Origin: Pseudomonadota bacterium
GTDB lineage: Bacteria > Desulfobacterota > Desulfovibrionia > Desulfovibrionales > Desulfovibrionaceae
Length of the DNA: 64,000 nt
Reading direction: 5' to 3'
Assembly (NCBI GenBank): GCA_023403845.1
Contig: JAEYDL010000030.1
Coordinates: 6,129-70,128 of the forward strand
A model generated the notes under the pieces. That model ran no database searches and was not told the DNA's origin. It was given only the letters and a program-made list of their open reading frames with translations. The position numbers and the translations under genes were made by a program. This document shows positions 27,401 to 36,290 of this stretch, in pieces; within the stretch, counting starts at the first letter, position 1, and each line of letters opens with the position of its first letter.

Positions 27401-27461
27401 CATCAAGGTCGGCGACGTGATCGAAGCCTTTGAAATGGTCGAAGAGGCCGCCACGCTGTAA
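24441..27461 (+). CDS. infB: Translation initiation factor IF-2
   Basis: IF-2 delivers fMet-tRNA to the 30S subunit and promotes subunit joining with GTP. At 1006 residues it is long because of a ~380-residue Ala/Pro/Glu- and Gly/Arg-rich linker between the N-terminal IF2-N motif ([11 protein letters not shown]) and the second IF2-N segment ([18 protein letters not shown]). The GTPase begins at about 513 ([14 protein letters not shown]), with DTPGHEAF and NKMDKP following, then the C1 and C2 domains that bind the initiator tRNA. Linker repeats are listed separately. Third or fourth gene of the rimP operon. Confidence 0.97.
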   Translation: MTDEKTKVKDLATELGVAPKDVVQAMRDLDIPVRNTASTVAGEDLPRLKEHFRNADKGERKESQPGVIVRRRQRPSPQTETAEAAAPVQESAPSETAAPVSSGARIVSKPGDESAHSVEVPASEPETAKAAETPAAPAAAETGEDRNRAPRDRSRKRLREAAPVAKVISRPQDQAAAAAAAAAKAAEEAAAKAAEEARLKAEAEAKAAAEKQEKADRPRKAQPAASARPEGSSAPSLLPPVSETPRASSETTEDGEEDRHDRRKRRQPEPSTPQVRIISRPDPAAAPAPRPRETGYAGEGRDNRRPGGGGNQRPGGYQNQSRPGGYQNQSRPGGGYQGPRSGAPAAAPGGFNGVPATPDRDGQSKKKRNKGARRGPDFQDTALMGRRRDDDDEMPRSRGVRRRPKARAAAAPQATQPLKAAKRKIRVEESIRVSDMAHQMGLKANEIIKVLFNLGIMATINKALDIDTASVVASEFGYEVEKVGFAEEDYLAEVQTPDTPEQLKLRPPVVTIMGHVDHGKTSLLDAIRKTNVTSGEAGGITQHIGAYHVKTKRGEIVFLDTPGHEAFTAMRARGAQVTDIVVLVVAADDGVMEQTREAINHSRAAGVPIMVAVNKMDKPTANPDRVLQELASLGLVPEEWGGDTVVCKVSAKTREGLDEMLEMLALQADILELKANPDKPARGHIVEAKLDKGRGPVATVLIQEGTLHQGDTFVCGVFSGRVRAMFNDQGRKVKEAGPSIPVEVQGFDGVPEAGEEFICLEDEKLARRIAESRAIKQREKELAKQSRVTLETFLSRKADDQEALTLNLVVKSDVQGSLEAIIDALHKQSTEKVRLNIIHGGTGAITESDILLASASDAIVIGFNVRPTAKVKEVADHENVDIRFYDIIYKLVDEIKSAMAGLLAPVSREVYLGQAEVREVFSVPKVGSIAGSHVADGKITRNASVRLLRNGVVVHNGKVGSLRRFKDDVREVLKGYECGIGLENFNDIKVGDVIEAFEMVEEAATL
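25377..25448 (+). repeat. In-frame 27-base tandem repeat in the IF-2 linker
   Basis: Two near-identical units encode RPGGYQNQS in tandem, and a third partial, RPGGGYQGP, follows. These are part of a disordered Gly/Arg/Gln linker and are prone to length variation between strains. Confidence 0.75.
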
Positions 27462-27526
27462 CCAGACGCGTACGGACCGATTTTTCGATCCTCGCTCCGG
27501 TCGCACAGTCAGAGAAAGTGAAAATG

Positions 27527-27559
27527 CCGGGGGGAAAGACTTGTCTTTCTCCCCGGTTT
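27527..27559 (+). terminator. Terminator-like hairpin after infB
   Basis: CCGGGG-G-GAAAGAC pairs with GTCTTTC-T-CCCCGG around a 2-base loop (one internal mismatch), followed by TTTCCTTATTT. It separates infB from the DUF503 gene. Confidence 0.7.
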
Positions 27560-27656
27560 CCTTATTTCTTGCCTGACAGGGAAAAACCTTTCCCGCCTCC
27601 CGCCGTGCGCGAAAAAGCCGCCGGAACAATTCCGGTGCGCCTCTCAAGGAAAAACG

Positions 27657-27953
27657 ATGATCATAGCCGTTCTTACCGTCGAATACGCCCTCCACGGCAA
27701 CGACTCCCTCAAGGGAAAGCGCCGGGTGGCCAACAGTCTGAAACAGAAGGTGCGCAACACATTCAATGTGGCCGTCGCCGAATACGGAACCGAAGAATCG
27801 CTGACACGTCTACGGCTGATGGTCATTTCGCTGAGCAACAGCCAGCAGCATCTCCAGTCCCGCATGGACAAATGTCTTGCCATGCTGGAAGCCGTTTCCT
27901 CCGAGGAAATGATCGACAGCGAACTTGAATTTCTGAACGCGGATGAAGGCTGA
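27657..27953 (+). CDS. DUF503 family protein (YlxP-like)
   Basis: A 98-residue protein of the DUF503 family, usually encoded beside infB and rbfA in bacteria and suspected to act in ribosome biogenesis. It shows the expected ferredoxin-like core with SLKGKRRVANSLKQKVRN after the first strand and an acidic C-terminus. AAGGA precedes the ATG. It is followed after 70 bases by NrnA rather than rbfA. Confidence 0.85.
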   Translation: MIIAVLTVEYALHGNDSLKGKRRVANSLKQKVRNTFNVAVAEYGTEESLTRLRLMVISLSNSQQHLQSRMDKCLAMLEAVSSEEMIDSELEFLNADEG

Positions 27954-28023
27954 GTCGTCCCGCTCCCCTCTCCGGGCCGGCACATCCGCCCGCGCAGCTC
28001 AAACAATCAGAAGGAAATCATAC

Positions 28024-29034
28024 ATGCAGCACACGGACCAGCTTTCTCCCGCCGCGGCCATGCTCGCCATCATCCGGGAACATGACGACATCGTCATCGC
28101 CGCGCATGGAAGTCCGGACGGCGACGCCATCGGCGCCACCGGAGCCATGGCTTACCTCCTGAAAGCCCTGGGCAAGCGATTTGCCCTGTATAATGCCACC
28201 GGAATCCCCGAGTATCTGGAATGGGTGCCGCTGCCGGGGCGCGTCTACAGCAAGCCTTCCGCCCTGCCCTTTCGACCCGGCCTGATCATCGCTCTGGACT
28301 GCGGCGACGTCTGGCGACTGGGAAAGGAGCTGAACGCCGTATTTGCGGATTACCCCTCCATCAGCATCGACCACCATCTGAGCAATCCCCTGTTCGCCTC
28401 TCTGGGCAACTGGGTGGATCCCGGCATGGCCGCCACCGGCCAGATGGTCGCCGCGGTCGCCGATGCGGCGGCAGTTCCTCTTGCTGGCGAACTGGCGCAG
28501 TGCATCTACCTTTCTCTTGTCTCCGACACCGGGTCCTTCACGCACGGGAATACCAGCGCGGCAGTCTTCCAGCTTGCCGCTCGCCTGGTCGCCGGCGGCC
28601 TTGACGCCGCAGCCATCCGCGAAAAACTGGATAACCAGTGGAGCCTTGCCAAGATCCGGCTCTGGGGCAAGCTGATGCAGGAACTGCGCATGGAATGCGA
28701 CGGCGAAGTCGCTCTCTGCTCGGTAACACTTGACGAAATCGGTTCCTTCGGAGCCGTGCGCGAAGATCTTGAGGGCTTTGCCGAGCAGATGCGCCGCATC
28801 AAGGGCGTCCGCGTGGCCATACTGATCCGGCAGGACCCCGGCAACCGGTGCAAACTGAGCATGCGCTCTTCCGGCAACGACGACGTCCGTGCCGTCGCCG
28901 CCCTGTTTGGGGGAGGCGGGCACCTCAACGCGGCGGGAGCCTCCATCGACGACAACGACATGCAGGCTGTTATCCGGCAAACACTCGAAGCGGTCAGAAC
29001 CATCAGCCTGAAGAATCCGAAAACGGTCGCCTGA
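28024..29034 (+). CDS. nrnA: DHH-family oligoribonuclease / pAp phosphatase NrnA
   Basis: A 336-residue phosphoesterase that degrades short RNA oligomers and 3'-phosphoadenosine 5'-phosphate. Metal-binding motifs: HGSPDGDAIGAT (motif I), ALDCGD (motif II), IDHHLSN (DHH, motif III) and SDTGSF (motif IV). The DHHA1 domain ends with GGGGHLNAAGAS. AAGGAAA precedes the ATG at 28024; the longer frame adds 27 unconserved residues. In related genomes this gene follows rbfA in the same operon. A perfect 17-base terminator closes the unit. Confidence 0.92.
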   Translation: MQHTDQLSPAAAMLAIIREHDDIVIAAHGSPDGDAIGATGAMAYLLKALGKRFALYNATGIPEYLEWVPLPGRVYSKPSALPFRPGLIIALDCGDVWRLGKELNAVFADYPSISIDHHLSNPLFASLGNWVDPGMAATGQMVAAVADAAAVPLAGELAQCIYLSLVSDTGSFTHGNTSAAVFQLAARLVAGGLDAAAIREKLDNQWSLAKIRLWGKLMQELRMECDGEVALCSVTLDEIGSFGAVREDLEGFAEQMRRIKGVRVAILIRQDPGNRCKLSMRSSGNDDVRAVAALFGGGGHLNAAGASIDDNDMQAVIRQTLEAVRTISLKNPKTVA

Positions 29035-29056
29035 CCCTTCTCGCCGTCCGTACCGG

Positions 29057-29108
29057 CGACGCCTCCCCATCCGTTTTCATTTCGCTGCGGATGGGGAGGC
29101 GTCGTTTT
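29057..29108 (+). terminator. Strong terminator ending the rimP-nrnA unit
   Basis: A perfect 17-base stem (CGACGCCTCCCCATCCG and its complement) with a 14-base loop is followed by TTTT, starting 23 bases after the nrnA stop. Confidence 0.9.
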
Positions 29109-29322
29109 CCGCTTCGGTCCCGGATCTGCCTGCGTTTTCCCCATGATTTCTTCCGCACCGTCTTCCGTTCCCCCGCGCCGGGTGATGCCCGACAGGCTTC
29201 TCACGGGTCATAATCATTCAGGTATGGCCTGCAAGCAGGTATCCTTGGAATCGAACGTTTCAATCATGAACCCTGCTCCCTGAACAAACTCGTTGAGAGC
29301 CAAAATCGAGAAGTTGTTTTCA
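29109..29322. other. Intergenic region before the nickel/peptide ABC operon
   Basis: About 210 bases with no gene. The next stretch carries the promoter and inverted repeats listed below. Confidence 0.45.
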
Positions 29323-29351
29323 TTGACAGGGAGATTTCAGGTCGGTATAGA
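29323..29351 (+). promoter_or_regulatory. Sigma-70 promoter of the ABC transporter operon
   Basis: TTGACA (29323-29328), 17 bases, then TATAGA (29346-29351): full -35 match and good -10. Starts about 95 bases before the first permease gene, leaving room for the operator that overlaps the start region. Confidence 0.8.
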
Positions 29352-29352
29352 T

Positions 29353-29379
29353 GTGTTACATTTTTTAAATTCGTAATAC
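29353..29379 (+). promoter_or_regulatory. NikR-like operator
   Basis: GTGTTAC, 13 bases, GTAATAC is an inverted repeat with one mismatch to the Desulfovibrio NikR consensus as I recall it (GTGTTAC-N13/14-GTAACAC). It begins one base after the -10 element, where a bound repressor would block transcription. A second inverted pair, GTAATAC at 29373 and GTATTAC at 29404, overlaps it. Confidence 0.55.
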
Positions 29380-29445
29380 AAAAGTACTATCTTTTTTCAG
29401 ATCGTATTACGCCGCTCCATCCGTGGAGTTCAAGGAAGGCTTGAT

Positions 29446-30435
29446 ATGAACGGCAGACGGCTGCTGGTTTCCCTGACAAGAAAAACGCTGATCTTCATCG
29501 CCATGATGGCCCTGTTGTCGCTGATCGTCTTCTATGTCTCACGTCTGACACCGGGTGATCCGCTCCAGTCATTCTACGGCGACGCCATGCAGTCCATGAC
29601 CACGGCCGAGCTGGATGCGGCCCGGGAACGTCTGGGTCTGAATGGTCCCATCTGGATACAGTACACCCGGTGGGTCGGAAACATCCTGCAGGGCGACTTC
29701 GGCATCTCCCTGAAATACAAACGCCCCGTTCTCGATGTGGTCTCGCCGCTTATCGGGAACACCCTCATGCTCGGCGGTCTCGCCTATGCGCTGGTCTTTG
29801 TGCTTGCCGTCGCACTCGCCTTGTTCTGCGCCCGTTTCGAAGACACGTTCATGGATCGCCTCGTCTGTCGCATCGGAACGGTGGCCTACTATATTCCCGC
29901 CTTCTGGATGGGCGTCGTGCTGGTTCTCGTGTTCAGCATCAACCTGAAGCTGCTTCCAAGCAGCGGCGCCTACGGTATCGGCAAGGCGGGAGATGTGGCC
30001 GACCGACTGCGCCATCTGATTCTGCCGCTCGCCGTCATGGTGGCCGGGCATCTGTGGTATTACGCCTATATGATTCGCAACAAGCTGCTGGACGAAGTCC
30101 GCCGCGACTATGTTCTGCTAGCGCGAGCCAAGGGGCTCGGCAGAACGCGGGTTCTGCTGAGTCACTGTCTGCGCAACGTGCTGCCCACCATCGTCAGCAT
30201 CATGGCCATTTCCATTCCCCACGTGCTGAGCGGCACCTATGTGGCGGAATCGGTCTTCAACTACCCCGGCATCGGTTTGCTGGCCGTTTCCAGCGCCAAA
30301 TACCACGACTACAACCTGCTGATGCTCATGGTTCTCATCACCGGGGCCATGGTCATGCTGAGCAGCCTCGCCGCGCAGGCCGTCAATGAAGTCATTGATC
30401 CGCGCATGAAGGATTCAGACGGGATGGTGCGCTGA
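29446..30435 (+). CDS. Nickel/peptide ABC transporter permease 1 (NikB/DppB type)
   Basis: A 329-residue inner-membrane subunit with six predicted helices. The N-terminal helix is followed by the family block FYVSRLTPGDPLQ; the EAA-type cytoplasmic loop reads YVLLARAKGLGRTRVLLSH and contacts the ATPases. It forms a heterodimer with the next permease, whose start directly abuts it (GATG overlap at 30435). First gene of a five-gene operon preceded by a sigma-70 promoter and a NikR-like site; nickel is therefore the favoured substrate over peptides, on regulatory evidence only. Confidence 0.88.
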   Translation: MNGRRLLVSLTRKTLIFIAMMALLSLIVFYVSRLTPGDPLQSFYGDAMQSMTTAELDAARERLGLNGPIWIQYTRWVGNILQGDFGISLKYKRPVLDVVSPLIGNTLMLGGLAYALVFVLAVALALFCARFEDTFMDRLVCRIGTVAYYIPAFWMGVVLVLVFSINLKLLPSSGAYGIGKAGDVADRLRHLILPLAVMVAGHLWYYAYMIRNKLLDEVRRDYVLLARAKGLGRTRVLLSHCLRNVLPTIVSIMAISIPHVLSGTYVAESVFNYPGIGLLAVSSAKYHDYNLLMLMVLITGAMVMLSSLAAQAVNEVIDPRMKDSDGMVR

Positions 30436-31337
30436 TGACCGAGCCTTCCGACGCCTTCACCATTGTCGGGGCGGGCTACCGCACGCACCGTCCCGTCTTC
30501 CGAAAAAAACGTCTGCCGGAACGGCTGAAAGGCAAGCCGGTCCTTTCCGTCGTCGTGTTCTCCCTCATCGCTCTTGGTTGTCTTTTTTCGGATCTGATCG
30601 TCAATCATGACCCTACCGAACTTTTTCTTCTGAACGCCAATGAAGCGCCCAGTGCCGAATTCTGGTTCGGTACGGATTCACTGGGACGGGACATCTATTC
30701 CATCATCTGGTACGGCGGCAGAGCCTCCATCTTCATCGGCGTCATGAGCACAGCAGTCATCACCCTCATCGGCGTGACATACGGCTGCCTGTCGGGATCG
30801 GCCTCCGGCACGGTGGACGGAGCCATGATGCGTGCGGTGGAACTCCTGCAAAGCGTTCCCGTTCTGCTCTCCCTGCTTCTGATTCTTTCTCTGATGGGGA
30901 GACAGAACGAAATCACCATCTCCCTCGTCATTGGCGTTACGGGCTGGTTCGCGCTCGCCCGCATCGTCAGAAGCGAGGTCCGGCAGATTCGCAACAGCGA
31001 ATACATTCTCGCCTCGCGCTGCATGGGGGCAGGCTTTCCTTTCATCATGCGCAGACATCTTATTCCCAACTTCGTATCGGCCGTCATGTTCGTGGTCATT
31101 TCGAGCATCAGCACCAGCATGGCCATGGAAGCGACGCTCAGCTTTCTCGGACTGGGGCTGCCGGTGGACGTGATCTCCTGGGGAAGCATGCTCGCACTGG
31201 CCGACCGGGCCCTTCTTCTCAACGCATGGTGGGTAATTCTCATCCCCGGTGTTTTCCTCGTGGTCACGCTGCTGAGCATCACCGGCATAGGCCACTATTT
31301 TCGTAAAAAGACCAATCAGGGCCCGAGTAACCTGTGA
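30435..31337 (+). CDS. Nickel/peptide ABC transporter permease 2 (NikC/DppC type)
   Basis: A 300-residue partner permease with an N-terminal cytoplasmic segment, six helices, the FGTDSLGRDIYS block typical of the DppC family and the EAA loop EYILASRCMGAGFPFIMRRH. It starts on the last base of the first permease gene and its stop overlaps a possible upstream GTG of the binding-protein gene. It builds the translocation pore with the first permease. Confidence 0.88.
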   Translation: MTEPSDAFTIVGAGYRTHRPVFRKKRLPERLKGKPVLSVVVFSLIALGCLFSDLIVNHDPTELFLLNANEAPSAEFWFGTDSLGRDIYSIIWYGGRASIFIGVMSTAVITLIGVTYGCLSGSASGTVDGAMMRAVELLQSVPVLLSLLLILSLMGRQNEITISLVIGVTGWFALARIVRSEVRQIRNSEYILASRCMGAGFPFIMRRHLIPNFVSAVMFVVISSISTSMAMEATLSFLGLGLPVDVISWGSMLALADRALLLNAWWVILIPGVFLVVTLLSITGIGHYFRKKTNQGPSNL

Positions 31338-31378
31338 AGACGGGACGCACACCATATACACGACAAAGGAGAAACTCC

Positions 31379-32953
31379 GTGAACGGAAACGCATTGACCA
31401 GTTCGCTTCTGAAAACACTGTGCCGCGGTCTCATGTGCCTGACGCTGATGCTGGCTGCCGGAACTCCGGCCCACGCCGGCGACGGCATGGCGAACACCCT
31501 CGTCTACGCCGGTGAAAACGAGGACACCATCAACCCTCTGCTGAACAATCATCAGGAGCTGCCTACGATCATCTTTTCCGGCCTGATGAAATATGATGCC
31601 AAGGGAAGCCCGGTCGTCGAACTTGCAGAAAGCTGTGCCTATGATCCCTCCGCCCTCACCTACACTTTCAGACTGCGCGACGGCGTGAAATGGCACGACG
31701 GCAAGCCCCTGACCGCAGACGATATCCTGTTCACCTACGAAGCCCTGACGAAGGACCGGACGCTTGCCTCCTCCATTACCAGCAACTATGAGGATATCCG
31801 GTCCGTCACCGCCCCCGATGCCCGTACCGTGGTCTTCACCCTGTCCCGTCCCAACGCCGCCATGCTGGACAACTTCACCATAGGCATCCTGCCCAGGCAC
31901 CTGTTTGCGGGCAGGGACATCAACACGGCTCCGGCCAACCAGCATCCCGTGGGCACGGGACGGTACAGATTCGTGGAATGGGATACCGCAGGGGGCATGA
32001 TTATTCTGGAACGCAACACCGACTACTACGGCAAGGTTCCCAGCATCGAACGCATCGTCTACAAGACCGTGGCCGTGGAAAGCACCAAGGCCCTGATGCT
32101 TCAGTCCGGCGAAGCGGATCTGGCCTGGCTGAACGCCAAGTATGCGGATACGTTCCGCGGTAAGGAAGGCTACAGGAACATCGACTTCGCCACTGCGGAC
32201 TATCGTTCCGCCGCCATGGATTTCCATACCGATTTCTGGAAAAGAAACGGCGACTCCATCGGCGTGCTGAATCTCGCGCTGAACAAGGCCGCCATCGTCA
32301 AAAGCGTCCTGAACGGACAGGGCTTCCCAGCTTTCAGTCCGATTCAGATGAACGCCTATGGCGGAAACAGGGCCGCTGACATCTATCCATACGATCTCGA
32401 GAAATTCGCCGCTGAAATGGACCGGCTCGGGTGGAAGAAGGGCGCGGACGGCATCTATGAACGCAACGGCGACAAGTTTTCCTTCACCATTCAGGTCCGC
32501 GACTATGAAGAGGAGAGGGTCGACATCGCCAGAGTTGTGGCCAACGAGTTGAAAAAGGCCGGTATCGACATGCGGATCGCGCTGGTCACAAAATTCGACT
32601 GGAAGGCGGGCTACAACGGCTTTCTCGCCGGGTTCGCTGCGGAATTCGATCCGGACGGCGTATACAAGGACTTCGTCACCGGGGCCAGCGACAACACGAT
32701 GGACTATTCCAATCCCGAAGTCGACATGCTGCTCAGGGAAGGTCGGACCACGGAGGATCCGGCCAAACGCAAGGCCGTCTACGGTCGTTTCGAAGAAGCC
32801 TACGCCAACCGTCCAGGACATTTGCTGATCGCCTACCTGAACGGCAACTATGTAAGTATTGCCGGACTGAAGGGGCTTGATACCACGCGCGTTCTCGGCC
32901 ACCATGCCGTGGGCGTCATGTGGAATATTGAAGACTGGACCCTGACCCGCTGA
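31379..32953 (+). CDS. Solute-binding protein of the nickel/peptide ABC transporter (NikA/DppA family)
   Basis: A 524-residue periplasmic protein of solute-binding family 5. Translation likely begins at the GTG at 31379, with GGAG seven bases upstream, giving a signal peptide (MNGNALTSSLLKTLCRGLM... cleaved after AHA). Family-5 blocks are visible: FRLRDGVKWHDGKPLTADD and VGTGRYRFVEWD. Unusually the receptor gene is third, after both permeases. Binding a nickel complex or a short peptide are both possible; the upstream operator favours nickel. A hairpin follows the gene. Confidence 0.87.
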   Translation: MNGNALTSSLLKTLCRGLMCLTLMLAAGTPAHAGDGMANTLVYAGENEDTINPLLNNHQELPTIIFSGLMKYDAKGSPVVELAESCAYDPSALTYTFRLRDGVKWHDGKPLTADDILFTYEALTKDRTLASSITSNYEDIRSVTAPDARTVVFTLSRPNAAMLDNFTIGILPRHLFAGRDINTAPANQHPVGTGRYRFVEWDTAGGMIILERNTDYYGKVPSIERIVYKTVAVESTKALMLQSGEADLAWLNAKYADTFRGKEGYRNIDFATADYRSAAMDFHTDFWKRNGDSIGVLNLALNKAAIVKSVLNGQGFPAFSPIQMNAYGGNRAADIYPYDLEKFAAEMDRLGWKKGADGIYERNGDKFSFTIQVRDYEEERVDIARVVANELKKAGIDMRIALVTKFDWKAGYNGFLAGFAAEFDPDGVYKDFVTGASDNTMDYSNPEVDMLLREGRTTEDPAKRKAVYGRFEEAYANRPGHLLIAYLNGNYVSIAGLKGLDTTRVLGHHAVGVMWNIEDWTLTR

Positions 32954-32959
32954 CCTGCG

Positions 32960-32995
32960 GAGCCGTCCGGATCCTCCGGGCGGCTCATGCTTTTT
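32960..32995 (+). terminator. Intercistronic hairpin after the binding-protein gene
   Basis: GAGCCGTCCGG / CCGGGCGGCTC forms an 11-base stem with one G-T pair and a 5-base loop; TTTTT follows 4 bases later. It probably reduces expression of the ATPases relative to the receptor. Confidence 0.6.
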
Positions 32996-33008
32996 GCCGA
33001 GACACACA

Positions 33009-34025
33009 ATGGATACCGTACTGAAACTGGAAAATCTCTCTGTTCACTTCGATACACCTGAAGGCACGGTGCAGGCCGTGCGGGAGGTTTCGCTGGAGCT
33101 GAGGAAAGGCGAAACCCTGGCCATCGTGGGAGAATCCGGATGCGGCAAGTCCGTTCTATGCAAGGCGGTCATGAAACTCCTCCCCGGCAACGCACAAATC
33201 AGCGGAAAAATGCTCGTCGACGGCCACGATATCGTCTCCTGCACTGAAAAACAGATGCGGAAACTGCGCGGTTCCCTGTTTTCCATGCTGTTTCAGGACC
33301 CCATGACCACGCTGAACCCCACGATCCCCATTGGCAGACAGATTACTGAAGCCGTTCTGAAGCACCGCAGGATGAGCCGCGAGGAAGCGCAACGGCTGGC
33401 CGTAGAAATGCTGCACCGCGTGGGCATCGACGATCCGGCCCAGAGGATGCTGCTGCAACCGCACTATTTTTCGGGGGGCATGCGGCAACGCTGCGTGCTC
33501 GCCATCGCTCTGGCCCTGAATCCGCGCATTCTGTTCGCCGACGAACCCACGACCGCACTGGACGTGACCGTTCAGGCGCAGATGCTCGATCTTCTGCGAG
33601 AGATACAGCGCAATACAGGAATCGGCATTGTTCTGGTATCCCACGACCTCGGCGTAGTGGCCCGCATCGCGGACCGGGTCGCCGTGATGTATGCCGGGAA
33701 AATAGTGGAAATCGGAACCGCCGAAGACATCTTTTATGATCCACGCCACCCCTATACCTGGGGACTGCTGGAGGCCCTGCCCTCCCGGGCCGTGGAAACC
33801 GGGGAGCTGCGGAGCATTCCCGGCATGCCGCCGACGCTTCTTGATCCCCCCCCGGGGGATGCCTTCGCGGAACGCAACAGGTACGCCATGAAAATCGACT
33901 ACGAGCAGATGCCTCCCATGTTCGCCGTTTCCGAAACGCACAGCGCCGCAACCTGGCTTCTGGACGAAAGGGCCCCGACGATCACTCCTCCCATAACCAT
34001 CAAACGACGCGGAACATTCCATTGA
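33009..34025 (+). CDS. ABC transporter ATP-binding protein 1 (NikD/DppD type)
   Basis: A 338-residue ATPase. Walker [16 protein letters not shown]-loop in MLFQDPMTTLNP, signature variant YFSGGMRQR, Walker B ILFADEPTTALDV and the switch His in VSHDLGVV are all present. The C-terminal ~80 residues form the oligopeptide/dipeptide C-terminal extension typical of DppD and NikD. The start at 33009 was chosen over 32994 on family alignment; the ribosome site is weak. Overlaps the next ATPase gene by four bases. Confidence 0.9.
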   Translation: MDTVLKLENLSVHFDTPEGTVQAVREVSLELRKGETLAIVGESGCGKSVLCKAVMKLLPGNAQISGKMLVDGHDIVSCTEKQMRKLRGSLFSMLFQDPMTTLNPTIPIGRQITEAVLKHRRMSREEAQRLAVEMLHRVGIDDPAQRMLLQPHYFSGGMRQRCVLAIALALNPRILFADEPTTALDVTVQAQMLDLLREIQRNTGIGIVLVSHDLGVVARIADRVAVMYAGKIVEIGTAEDIFYDPRHPYTWGLLEALPSRAVETGELRSIPGMPPTLLDPPPGDAFAERNRYAMKIDYEQMPPMFAVSETHSAATWLLDERAPTITPPITIKRRGTFH

Positions 34026-34924
34026 ACAAACAGGTTCTTCTGTCCGTCAGGAATTACAGACAGCATTTTCCCGTCAGCGCCTCCCTGACGATACGCGCGG
34101 TCAACGGCATTTCCTTTGATCTGCGCAAGGGAGAAATATTCGGACTGGTCGGAGAATCCGGCTGCGGCAAATCGACGGTTGCCCGCGCCGTCATGGGCAT
34201 CTATACGCCCACGGAAGGCGAAATTTATTTCAAGAACTATCTGATTTCGGAAAAACGATCCTACCGGGAGCATAAAAAAGACATACAGCGCAACATGCAG
34301 GTCATTTTTCAGGATTCGGCGGCAGCCCTGAATCCGCGCATGCGGGTTTCCGACATCATTGCGGAACCACTGGTCATCAATCGCATCTACCCGGACAAGC
34401 CCCGGAGACGGGCTGAAGTGGACAAGCTCCTCACTCTCGTCGGTCTGGATACGAGCTATGCCGGCAAATTTCCGGGAGAGCTCTCCGGCGGCCAGCGGCA
34501 GCGGGTAGCCATTGCCCGCAGCATTGCGGTCGATCCAGAGCTGATCGTCGCCGACGAACCCGTCGCCTCCCTGGATGTTTCCATTCAGGCCCAGATCATT
34601 TCACTCTTTCAGCACCTGCAGCGGCAGCATGATTTCTCGTTTCTGTTCATCGCTCACGATCTGTCCATGGTTCGCTATCTCTGCGACCGGGTTGGCGTCA
34701 TGTATGCGGGCAAGCTGGTGGAACTCGCGCCCACAGAGGAGCTTTTCCGAAACCCTCTGCACCCCTATACCCGAACCCTCCTCTCCGCCATCCCCGTGCC
34801 CGATCCCGTTTATGAACGCTCCAAGAAAATCATCCCCCATGCGCCCGGGACAATCGACCCTGACGGCGCATGGAGCGAACTTTCTCCAGGGCATTTTGTA
34901 CTTGTCAGCAACGGGGCACGCTGA
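34022..34924 (+). CDS. ABC transporter ATP-binding protein 2 (NikE/DppF type)
   Basis: A 300-residue ATPase that starts with TTG, overlapping the stop of the previous gene (TTGA). Walker [16 protein letters not shown]-loop [14 protein letters not shown], signature [14 protein letters not shown], Walker [14 protein letters not shown]. It pairs with the first ATPase to energise the permeases. Last gene of the operon. Confidence 0.9.
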   Translation: MNKQVLLSVRNYRQHFPVSASLTIRAVNGISFDLRKGEIFGLVGESGCGKSTVARAVMGIYTPTEGEIYFKNYLISEKRSYREHKKDIQRNMQVIFQDSAAALNPRMRVSDIIAEPLVINRIYPDKPRRRAEVDKLLTLVGLDTSYAGKFPGELSGGQRQRVAIARSIAVDPELIVADEPVASLDVSIQAQIISLFQHLQRQHDFSFLFIAHDLSMVRYLCDRVGVMYAGKLVELAPTEELFRNPLHPYTRTLLSAIPVPDPVYERSKKIIPHAPGTIDPDGAWSELSPGHFVLVSNGAR

Positions 34925-35176
34925 ATCCCGCTTTTGCAGATTGTTCCGCCGGGACTCGTCCGCGCGCTTCCCGTCCTGTACCGGGAACACGGGGCAAACC
35001 TGATGGCCCTTGCCGAAAAAGGCTTGACCTTCCCCGACAAAGCAGTATTGCAGATCTGCCTTTTCAACGCACGGCTCCCCTTTTGGCAGGAACGACCTTT
35101 CCAGAGTTTCCCGTGCGACCTCCATCCGGATAATCTGAAGAGAGAACTGATCAAATTCCTGTTCGCGGAGACGGCA
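34925..35176. other. Leader of the YddG-like gene
   Basis: The frame of the next gene stays open through this 250-base stretch (first Met codons from 34934), but it has no resemblance to the YddG family and no ribosome site. TTGACC at 35024 and TATTGC at 35046 (16-base spacer) are a weak promoter candidate. Confidence 0.4.
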
Positions 35177-36070
35177 ATGATCGCAAACGGACAAATCAGA
35201 GCAACGCTGATAGGTTTGACGGCTCCCGCAGGCTGGGGGATGAGCGTCGGTCTGATCCGCAGCATCACGGAATCCTTTGGCCTCGCCGCCGGCATGAGCA
35301 TCCTGTACGGAGCAACTATTATATTTCTTTTCTTTCTCCTCGGAATGCCGAAGCTGGAGCTTTTTCCCCGCAAATATCTTTTTTGCGGCATTCCCTTGGC
35401 CAATCTGTCCACCATCTGTTTCTGCCTCTCCATGTATCTTTCCGATGGGGGGCAGCAGACCGTGGAGGTAGGCATGGTCAATTATCTGTGGCCATGCATG
35501 GTCATTCTCTTCGCCATGCTGTTCAACGGGCAAAAGGCCAGATGGTGGGTCCTTCCCGGCATGGTCATCAGCTTTGCGGGGATAATGCTGGTTCTGGGTG
35601 GAAAAAACGGCATCGACCCGGAACAGATCCTTGCCCATATACGGCAGAACCCGGCAAGCTATCTTCTCGCCTTCTGCGGAACGCTGTCCTGGGCCGCATA
35701 CTCCAACCTGACCCGGGTCTGGTCAAACGGCCAGAACCCCACATTGATCATCTTTGTTGTGGACTTCCTGATCTTCTGTCTGCTCTGGGCGGCAGGTTAC
35801 GGAGATCTGTCCCATACGAGAATCATGGGTTGGGTCAGCATCGGTCTGGGCGCCGTGGTCATGGGCGGCGCCTATGCCGCATGGAGCTACGGCGTCATCA
35901 GGGGGAACATCACCCTGCTGGCTATCGCTTCGTATTTTACTCCAGTGCTGTCCTGCCTGTTCGCCACCCTCTGGATCGGGGCCAGTCTGGACGGTTCCCT
36001 GTGGACGGGAGTCGGCGTCCTCGTCCTGGGGTCCCTCTTATGCTGGAGCGCCACCTTTTTTCACAAGTAG
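35177..36070 (+). CDS. yddG: YddG-like aromatic amino acid exporter (EamA/DMT family)
   Basis: A 297-residue ten-helix transporter of the drug/metabolite superfamily. It matches YddG, which exports aromatic amino acids and some dyes: ATLIGL at the start, GMVNYLWP, ILFAMLFNGQKARW, FAYAAW-like GGAYAAWSYGV and the repeat GNITLLAIASYFTPVLS are all in register with E. coli YddG. The ATG at 35177 has GGAG six bases upstream and puts the first helix at the expected place; 81 codons upstream are open but unrelated. Not obviously part of the ABC operon. Confidence 0.85.
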   Translation: MIANGQIRATLIGLTAPAGWGMSVGLIRSITESFGLAAGMSILYGATIIFLFFLLGMPKLELFPRKYLFCGIPLANLSTICFCLSMYLSDGGQQTVEVGMVNYLWPCMVILFAMLFNGQKARWWVLPGMVISFAGIMLVLGGKNGIDPEQILAHIRQNPASYLLAFCGTLSWAAYSNLTRVWSNGQNPTLIIFVVDFLIFCLLWAAGYGDLSHTRIMGWVSIGLGAVVMGGAYAAWSYGVIRGNITLLAIASYFTPVLSCLFATLWIGASLDGSLWTGVGVLVLGSLLCWSATFFHK

Positions 36071-36290
36071 ACCGCCCTTTCTGCCCAGCAGTGCAATCCC
36101 TCCTCCACACAGAGACGCAGTTGGAAAAATTCATCCGGACGCGCCGTACCCGGAGTCTTTCCAGCGACGAACACAACGCCTTCCTCTGCCGCATACGGCC
36201 GGCATGACCGACGAAACTGTTCCGAAAGTCGGAATGCAAAAATCCTCCTGCCACCTCAGGGCGCACAGGAGGATGCGTAGCGGTCTCCGT

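Noticed and set aside
34934..35176. N-terminal extension of the YddG-like protein
   Set aside because: The 81 extra residues are unlike the family, and the ATG at 35177 has a good ribosome site and fits the family start.
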